From Saccoglossus kowalevskii (Eukaryota > Hemichordata > Enteropneusta > Harrimaniidae): a stretch of 29,628 bases of DNA. Positions 22,672 to 29,628 of the stretch are shown here, in pieces. The DNA is taken from assembly GCF_000003605.2 (NCBI RefSeq), contig NW_003107109.1:74621-104248 (forward strand), given 5' to 3'. Each line of letters starts with the position of its first letter. Positions within the stretch are counted from its first letter, which is position 1. The position numbers and the translations under genes were made by a program. Under the pieces are notes generated by a model. That model saw only the letters and a program-made list of their open reading frames with translations, was not told where the DNA came from and did not search any database.

Positions 22672-22921
22672 TACTGTACGTACTTGTAATAATTGTGTCT
22701 AGATATAGGTTACTGTAAAATTCTTTAATTTAGCTTAAGTTAATTTTTGCTGATTTTCGGCGATTTTTGGGAGTGTAATGTAAAATATAAGGAAATTCAC
22801 TGGTTTTTATATTCACTGAATCAACCCATCAGTAAATGTAGCGAAAATTAATTTCAAGCGAAAATAAAGTATTTTACAATAGCCCATATCTAGGTACACG
22901 TATTAAAAAGTAAGTACAGTA
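22672..22921. mobile_element. Fold-back MITE-like element with ~84-base inverted arms
   Basis: The left arm (22672 to about 22755) and right arm (about 22836-22921) are reverse complements at roughly four of five positions. Shared segments, read from outside inward, are TACTGTAC, TACTT, CTAGATAT, TGTAAAAT, CTTTA, GCTT and TTAATTTT. About 80 bases separate the arms. The core palindrome with CTGTAAAATTC and GCGAAAATTAATTTC resembles MITE families frequent in marine invertebrates. The outer parts of both arms match the unit of the satellite that follows. No transposase and no clear target-site duplication are seen. Confidence 0.75.
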
Positions 22922-22937
22922 TTTACAGTAACATATC

Positions 22938-25900
22938 ACTTGTCTTACTTGTAATACGTATGCCTAGCTATGGGTTAACCCAACACTTTATTTAATTGTA
23001 ATACGTATGCCTAGCTGTGTGTTAACCCAACACTGTATTTACTTGTATTACTATGCCTAGCCATGGGTTAACTCAACACTGTATTTACTTGTAATACGTA
23101 TGCCTATCTATGGGTTAACGCATCACTGTATTTACTTGTAATACGTATGCCAAGCTATGGGTTAACGCATCACTGTATTTACTTGTAATACGTATGCCTA
23201 TCTATGGGTTAACGCATCACTGTATTTACTTGTAATACGTATGCCTATCTATGGGTTAACGCATCACTGTATTTACTTGTAATACGTATGCCAAGCTATG
23301 GGTTAACTCAACACTGCATTTACTTGTAAAACGTATGCCTATCTATGGGTTAACGCATCACTGTATTTACTTGTAATACGTATGCCTATCTATGGGTTAA
23401 CGCATCACTTTATTTACTTGTAATACGTATGCCAAGCTATGGGTTAACTCAACACTGTATTTACTTGTAATACGTATGCCTATCTATGGGTTAACGCATC
23501 ACTGTATTTACTTGTATTGCGTATGTTTAACTATGGGTTAACTCAACACTTTATTTACTTGTAATACGTATGCCTAGCTATGGGTTAACGCATCACTGTA
23601 TTTACTTGTAATACGTATGCCTAGCTATGGGTTAACGTGTCATTGTATTTACTTGTAATACGTATGTCTAGCTATGGGTTAACACATCACTGTACTTACT
23701 TGTAATACGTATGCCTAGCTATGGGTTAACTCAACACTTTATTTAATTGTAATAAGTATGCCTAGCTGTGTGTTAACTCATCACTCTATTTACTTGTAAT
23801 ACGTATGCCTAGCTATGGATTAACTCATCACTGTATTTACTTGTAATACGTATGCCTATGGGTTAACACATCACTGTATTTACTTGTAATACGTATGCCT
23901 AGCTATGGGTTAACACATCACCTTATTCACTTGTAATAAGTATGCCTAGCTGTGTGTTAACCCAACACTGTATTTACTTGTAATACGTATGCCTAGATAT
24001 GGGTTAACGCATCACTGTATTTACTTGTAATACGTATGTCTAACTATGGGTTAACACATCACTGTATTTACTTGTAATACGTATGTCTAGCTGTGGGTTA
24101 ACGTATCACTGTATTTACTTGTAACACGTATGCCTAGCTATGGGTTAACACATCACTGTATTTACTTGTAATACGTATGTCTAGCTATGGGTTAACGTAT
24201 CACTGTATTTACTTGTAACACGTATGCCTAGCTATGGGTTAACACATCACTGTATTTGCTTGGAATACGTATGCCTATCTATGGGTTAACGCATCACTGT
24301 ATTTACTTGTAATACGTATGCCTATCTATGGGTTAACGCATCACTTTATTTACTTGTAATACGTATGCCAAACTATGGGTTAACTCAACACTTTATTTAC
24401 TTGTAATACGTATGCCTATGGGTTAACACATCACTGTATTTACTTGTAATACGTATGCCTAGCTATGGGTTAACGCATCACTGTATTTACTTGTAATACG
24501 TATGCCTATCTATGGGTTAACGCATCACTGTATTTACTTGTAATACGTATGCCTATCTATGGGTTAACGCATCACTGTATTTACTTGTAATACGTATGCC
24601 TAGCTATGGGTTAACACAACACTGTATTTACTTGTAATACGTATGCCTAGCTATGGGTTAACGTGTCATTGTATTTACTTGTAATACGTATGTCTAGCTA
24701 TGGGTTAACACATCACTGTACTTACTTGTAATACGTATGCCTAGCTATGGGTTAACTCAACACTTTATTTAATTGTAATAAGTATGCCTAGCTGTGTGTT
24801 AACTCATCACTCTATTTACTTGTAATACGTATGCCTAGCTATGGATTAACTCATCACTGTATTTACTTGTAATACGTATGCCTATGGGTTAACACATCAC
24901 TGTATTTACTTGTAATACGTATGCCTAGCTATGGGTTAACACATCACCTTATTCACTTGTAATAAGTATGCCTAGCTGTGTGTTAACCCATCACTGTATT
25001 TACTTGTAATACGTATGCCTAGATATGGGTTAACGCATCACTGTATTTACTTGTAATACGTATGTCTAACTATGAGTTAACACATCACAGTATTTACTCG
25101 TAATACGTATGTCTAGCTACGGGTTAACGTATCACTGTATTTACTTGTATTACGTATGTCTAGCTATGGGTTAACTCATCACTGTATTTACTTGTAATAC
25201 GTATGTCTAGCTATGGGTTAACGTATCACTGTATTTACTTGTGACACGTATGTCTAGCTATGGGTTAACGTATCACTGTATTTACTCGTAATACGTATGC
25301 CTAGCCATGGGTTAATTCATCATTGTATTTACTCGTAATATGTATGTCTAGCTATGGGTTAACACATCACTGTATTTACTTGTAATACGTATGTCTAGCT
25401 ATGGTTAACGTATCACTGTATTTACTTGTAACACGTATGCCTAGCTATGGGTTAACACATCACTGTATTTGCTTGGAATACGTATGCCTATCTATGGGTT
25501 AACGCATCACTGTATTTACTTGTAATACGTATGCCTATCTATGGGTTAACGCATCACTTTATTTACTTGTAATACGTATGCCAAACTATGGGTTAACTCA
25601 ACACTTTATTTACTTGTAATACGTATGCCTAGCTATGGGTTAACGCATCACTGTATTTACTTGTAATACGTATGCCTATCTATGGGTTAACGCATCACTG
25701 TATTTACTTGTAATACGTATGCCTATCTATGGGTTAACGCATCACTGTATTTACTTGTAATACGTATGCCTAGCTATGGGTTAACACATCACTGTATTTA
25801 CTTGTAATACGTATACCTAGCTATGGGTTAACGTGTCATTGTATTTACTTGTAATACGTATGTCTAGCTATGGGTTAACACATCACTGTACTTACTTGTA

Positions 25901-27075
25901 ATACGTATGCCTAGCTATGGGTTAACTCAACACTTTATTTAATTGTAATAAGTATGCCTAGCTGTGTGTTAACTCATCACTCTATTTACTTGTAATACGT
26001 ATGCCTAGCTATGGATTAACTCATCACTCTATTTACTTGTAATACGTATGCCTATGGGTTAACATATCACTGTATTTACTTGTAATATGTATGCCTAGCT
26101 ATGGGTTAACACATCACCTTATTCACTTGTAATAAGTATGCCTAGCTGTGTGTTAACCCAACACTGTATTTACTTGTAATACGTATGCCTAGATATGGGT
26201 TAACGTATCACTTTATTTACTTGTATTACGTATGCCTAGCTATGGGTTAACTCAACACTTTATTTACTTGTAATACGTATGTCTAGCTATGGGTTAACGC
26301 ATCACTGTATTTACTTGTATTACTATGCCTAGCCATGGGTTAACGCATCACTGTATTTACTTGTAATACGTATGTCTAGCTATGGGTTAACTCATCACTG
26401 TATTTACTTGTAATACGTATGTCTAGCTATGGGTTAACGTATCACTGTATTTACTTGTAACACGTATGCCTAGCTATGGGTTAACACATCACTGTATTTA
26501 CTTGTAATACGTATGTCTAGCTATGGGTTAACGTATCACTGTATTTACTCGTAATACGTATGCCTAGCCATGGGTTAATTCATCATTGTATTTACTCGTA
26601 ATATGTATGTCTAGCTATGGGTTAACACATCATTGTATTCACTTGTATTACGTAAGTCTAGCTATGGGTTAACACATCACTTTATTTACTTCTAATAAGT
26701 ATGCCTAGCTATGGGTTAACTCATCACTGTATTTACTTGTAATACGTATGTCTAGCTATGGGTTAACGTATCACTGTATTTACTTGTAACACGTATGCCT
26801 AGCTATGGGTTAACACATCACTGTATTTACTTGTAATACGTATGCCTAGCTATGGGTTAACGCATCACTGTATTTACTTGTAATACGTATGTCTAGCTAT
26901 GGGTTAACGCATCACTGCATTTACTTGTAATACGTATGTCTAGCTATGGGTTAACACATCACTGTATTTACTTGTAATACGTATGTCTAGCTATGGGTTA
27001 ACGCATAACTGTATTTACTTGTAATACGTATGTCTAGCTATGGGTTAACACATCATTTACTTGTATTACGTATGC
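22938..27075. repeat. 47-base satellite array (about 88 units) with higher-order blocks
   Basis: Head-to-tail copies of a 47-base unit with landmarks ACTTGTAATACGTATGCCTA, then GCTATGGGTTAACGCATCAC, then TGTATT. Almost every unit has TACGTA and GTTAAC palindromes (SnaBI and HpaI sites). A few units lack four bases (GCCTATGGG for GCCTAGCTATGGG). Rare variants recur together: GTTAACGTGTCATTG at 23631, 24657 and 25827, and ACCTTATTCAC near 23920, 24946 and 26116. Both give offsets of 1026 and 1170 bases, showing block duplications of about 22-25 units. The period is not a multiple of three and frames are closed. It lies wholly within one receptor intron. Confidence 0.97.
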
Positions 27076-27147
27076 ATAATTTTGTACGAAATAATACCAC
27101 TATTAACTCACCAGCCATCTAACGTGTCAATGTTTTTCTAACTACAG
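27076..27147 (+). other. Short unique intron end between satellite and exon
   Basis: Only about 70 non-repeat bases remain for 3' splice-site recognition. They include a branch-point-like CATCTAACG at 27116-27124, about 25 bases from the acceptor, then TTTTTCTAACTACAG. Confidence 0.75.
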
Positions 27148-27201
27148 GCTCTGCAGCTTGGCATGGTCACAAGGAAGTATCATTTTGTAGTTCTTGACTT
27201 T
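27148..27201 (+). CDS. Glutamate receptor ATD exon 3 of 6 (54-base exon)
   Basis: 18 codons, phase 0 at both ends, between TTTTTCTAACTACAG and GTAAGTAC. It reads ALQLGMVTRKYHFVVLDF, which matches the AMPA/kainate ATD segment where a helix (I-x-x-G-M/K-x-x-x-x-Y-H-Y) leads into the strand ending L-D-L/F. The small size is in keeping with the 54-base exon known at this place in vertebrate receptor genes (from memory). It follows a 13.4 kb intron containing most of the repeats here and stands about 70 bases from the end of the satellite. Skipping this exon would keep the frame. Confidence 0.95.
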
Positions 27202-28053
27202 GTAAGTACAAAATTCATTCAAATATGTCGTGTTTTGTTAAATAGATAGTATACACCTTTTTCGTGTGAAACATTGCAAACACGCCAAAGCACTGGCTAC
27301 ACAGATATCATGGTAGAGCCGTCGTTTCCCCGTGATTTGAAGGGTACCAGTACATTGACAGCTCGGTTATAGTTTAGAAGTGAGCTTCGTACTCGATCGA
27401 ATATATACCAACTCCGACTAGAATAACGAACATCGTTTTTTTAATCAGTCAGTGAATAATGTCACCATTTTGCTATTTACTTAGCATAAAAATGTTGGTT
27501 TCCAGAGCAAAGTCAAAATATGTTTTACCTACAACTATTTAGTGTATATACAGCGAAAGACACAAAGCTGAGGCTTTGATTGTTAAACTATTTATAACAA
27601 TTTGTAAGTACCAATCATCGGAATTCATTCAAATTCAAATATTTAATAATGATTGGCTCAAAAACGGAACATTGTATACGCTCATATTGCGCACACATGC
27701 ATTCACGTTACTTGGCAACTGCGAACGCCAGATAATGTAGAACCATCTTTGATATTATTAGAGCTAATAATGACGTCACAATACAATTTCGGGATTGGTC
27801 AATTTTAATTCTAATATCCATTATGATTTATAAATGTATATTAATAAAACGTTTATAAAGACCACAGTTTTCTGCCCTTCACTGTATTAGATTGTGGATT
27901 ACTTATTTAACTTTGTTTTTGTGAAAAATTCAATGGAACAGCAAAAAAAGGTAACGTCACACACTTGAGGTTACATGACTCCTCAGGTGATTGATGTTGG
28001 GAAGAAATGTCAACAGAACGCAATCTTAACTATCCGTATCTTCTGTTGTGCAG
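27202..28053 (+). other. Intron between receptor exons 3 and 4
   Basis: 852 bases, with no gene. It contains a perfect CRE (TGACGTCA at 27771-27778) next to a CCAAT-like GATTGGTC at 27794. The acceptor is TCTTCTGTTGTGCAG. Confidence 0.8.
27771..27778. promoter_or_regulatory. Perfect cAMP-response-element palindrome (second)
   Basis: TGACGTCA, exact full CRE, inside a receptor intron with a CCAAT-type box about 20 bases away. Function is inference; chance occurrence is quite possible. Confidence 0.3.
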
Positions 28054-28215
28054 GACGTGTACCATATCGATCTTGAAAATTTTAAATACGGAGGCGCGAA
28101 CGTGACTGGTTTTCGTATGGTAGACGAAACGAATACGAGGCTAAAAGAATATCGAGATGTCTGGAACCAATTCACTGAAAAATATGCAGAATTTGAAAAT
28201 ATCACATACGTGAAA
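28054..28215 (+). CDS. Glutamate receptor ATD exon 4 of 6
   Basis: 162 bases, 54 codons, phase 0, between TTGTGCAG and GTAAGTGT. It starts DVYHIDLENFKYGGANVTGF, the very conserved ATD motif (F/Y-x-x-G-G-A/V-N-V/M-T/S-G-F) in which Asn of N-V-T is a potential glycosylation site. It continues RMVDETNTRLKEYRDVWNQF and ends in ENITYVK with a second N-x-T sequon. GGANV is AMPA-like, whereas kainate receptors usually have SGVNMTGF. The length agrees with the vertebrate AMPA exon at this place (from memory). No defects are seen. Confidence 0.96.
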
Positions 28216-28541
28216 GTAAGTGTCAAGGTGGTTACGTGGAAGGTGCAATGTTGGGGAATTGCTTCATTAGCATATGGTGTATAAAACAGAACGCTAGTGA
28301 CGTGTTCACGCCCACTACGTCCATGATTGACAATACAAGAAATTATGAAATATCTTGATGTCGCAAAACATGATCACATCTACTATCACCCTACCCAACT
28401 TCGTTCAATTTCTATACTCAATGTAGTGGTTATAGTTAATGTTTTGTTTTGTTTTTTGGTTGGCTTCTCTTTCCTGTGTGTATCCGAGTACGATTCGAGC
28501 CATATCATAGAGCACTGCAACTATTGTGTGTTTTCCCACAG
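28216..28541 (+). other. Intron between receptor exons 4 and 5
   Basis: 326 bases, starting GTAAGTGT and ending GTGTGTTTTCCCACAG. No feature inside. Confidence 0.9.
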
Positions 28542-28703
28542 TTCCAGGCGGCGTTGGTTTACGATGCCGTATCGGTGATCACCGAAGCGTTTCGACTGAT
28601 GAAGAATGACCACGTCGACATAGACTCAGAACTAATAAATTGCGACAACAAACATCAAAAACCTTGGCGTGATGGCGAAAAAATGAATAACTACCTAAAA
28701 GAG
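28542..28703 (+). CDS. Glutamate receptor ATD exon 5 of 6
   Basis: 162 bases, 54 codons, phase 0, bounded by TTTTCCCACAG and GTAATTAC. It reads FQAALVYDAVSVITEAFRLM, the hallmark A-L-x-Y-D-A-V helix of the non-NMDA receptor ATD. It then continues DIDSELINCDNKHQKPW and RDGEKMNNYLKE. The Cys codon at 28641-28643 is the expected partner of the Cys in the first exon (3857-3859), so the ATD disulfide of AMPA/kainate receptors is preserved. C-(x)n-P-W-x-x-G is shared by both classes; the spacing looks slightly more kainate-like. Confidence 0.96.
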
Positions 28704-29179
28704 GTAATTACAAACTCTCACCATTGGCCTCGATTCATTGCAACAATCAATAATCCAAACAGTGAATTTTTCACTTGTTAATTTCGTCGTGCGACGTATA
28801 TACTATCCGTGCATATTAATGTACATACAACTGTGTAATAATATATTCTCCATTTGCGGTGGTTTATTAATTTACGTGTATTATACATGCGATAGCGATG
28901 TGTTAGGTATATGTTTCTATTAGGTACGCTGAAATATGATAAAAGATATGATCTACGGTAAAAAACAATTTTCAAAACTCAAAACCACATATGCCATCCA
29001 TGAATTTAGATTCCGTATTTATTTTGTTCATTCATTCATTTTGTTTGCTGATGCCCCTGTTGATTATTTGCACTTGCTTCTATGCTATCGATAAAGAGCC
29101 ATTGCTCGAAACGTCTAGCTATTTTTAATAGTTATTTAGGACTACGATTAACAAATATTATCTTTGATTATTTGCATAG
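28704..29179 (+). other. Intron between receptor exons 5 and 6
   Basis: 476 bases with no gene. There is a short ATTC run near 29030. The acceptor is TTGATTATTTGCATAG. Confidence 0.9.
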
Positions 29180-29299
29180 GTCGATATCCAGGGACTGACT
29201 GGGCCAATCAGATTTGACAAATTGGGAAGGCGGACTAATTATACCATGGATATATTGAGCCTTGTTCCAGACGAGACGGGAAAAGCTAGGTTTGATAAG
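29180..29299 (+). CDS. Glutamate receptor ATD exon 6 of 6 in this window
   Basis: 120 bases, 40 codons, phase 0, between TTTGCATAG and GTACGAGA. It reads VDIQGLTGPIRFDKLGRRTN then YTMDILSLVPDETGKARF, the last strands of the ATD (G-L-T/S-G-x-I/V-x-F-D) just before the linker to the ligand-binding domain. N-Y-T at 29237-29245 is a potential glycosylation site. The next exons, carrying the glutamate-binding lobes and the channel, lie beyond the window. The exon appears a few codons longer than its vertebrate AMPA counterpart at the end (PDETGKARFDK). Confidence 0.94.
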
Positions 29300-29628
29300 G
29301 TACGAGATAATATAATCATAGTTGTGTTTTTCTTATCATGTCATTGCTATGCTCAGATTATTCTAAAAGTATAAATAATTTACGTTTGTATTACTATAGT
29401 GTCATGACTATTTTATTGTCGTTCCCTGTGAGATCCCGCGTTAAATCGAACGTAAAAATAGAAGAAACAAATTTGAAGGCAATTTGTACAATCATCTTCC
29501 CATAAGACTTTGCGATTTACGTAATAGTACCTCTGCCACAGGCAGCTTTTAAATTGTGGCCAATCACCTCACTACATACGGTCATTTTTTTCCACAATTG
29601 TTTCACATAAAAAAGTACTACAAAAAGT
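29300..29628 (+). other. Start of the next receptor intron
   Basis: Begins GTACGAGA. AT-rich, with no exon recognised before the window ends. Confidence 0.8.

Noticed and set aside
22938-27075. CRISPR array
   Set aside because: The period is 47 bases with no unique spacers; whole units are repeated. It lies in a eukaryotic intron.
22938-27075. Interstitial telomeric repeat because of GGGTTA in each unit
   Set aside because: The hexamer occurs once per 47-base unit and is never tandem.
28048-28284. Receptor exon 4 extended through 28284
   Set aside because: A strong GTAAGT donor follows the Lys codon at 28215, and the protein continues smoothly into 28542. The extension is intron read-through.

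Overview
This window looks like animal nuclear DNA: AT-rich, with short exons bounded by GT/AG splice sites, long introns and a very high load of tandem repeats. Nothing bacterial or viral in layout is visible: no operons, no dense ORFs, no ribosome-binding-site logic. The species cannot be named from the sequence. The mix of AMPA-like and kainate-like features in the receptor, together with the repeats and a mollusc/fish/cnidarian-style LTR element, suggests a non-vertebrate bilaterian, probably marine.

The one clear gene is on the + strand: a non-NMDA (AMPA/kainate class) ionotropic glutamate receptor. Six consecutive coding exons (3855-4106, 13546-13727, 27148-27201, 28054-28215, 28542-28703, 29180-29299) join with consistent phases into 932 coding bases, about 311 residues, all inside the extracellular amino-terminal domain. 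The signal peptide and first strands must lie left of the window. The ligand-binding and channel exons must lie to the right. Everything else is intron.

The introns carry the unusual content. From left to right: a 42-base array with two open minus-strand frames (172-1978); decayed ~30-base repeats (7220-7540, 7715-8265); a GC-rich island joined to a 36-base array (9760-10330); a compound tetranucleotide tract (12357-12536); an LTR-like GC-richer module (12620-13140); a TTATG tract starting at a splice donor and running into a 366-base N gap (13733-14170); an antisense decayed LTR-retrotransposon pol (about 14640-16030); AT, 17-base, ~120-base and ~60-base repeats (17179-20352); a decamer array that keeps a strict 10-base register for 540 bases (21341-21957); and a fold-back MITE-like element (22672-22921) whose arms resemble the unit of the adjoining ~4.1 kb, 47-base satellite (22938-27075). 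That satellite ends only about 70 bases before the 54-base receptor exon.

No second functional gene, tRNA, rRNA or CRISPR array could be supported. The most interesting signals are the fold-back element beside the satellite, the indel-free decamer array, the dual-frame-open 42-base array, and the microsatellite beginning six bases inside an intron.
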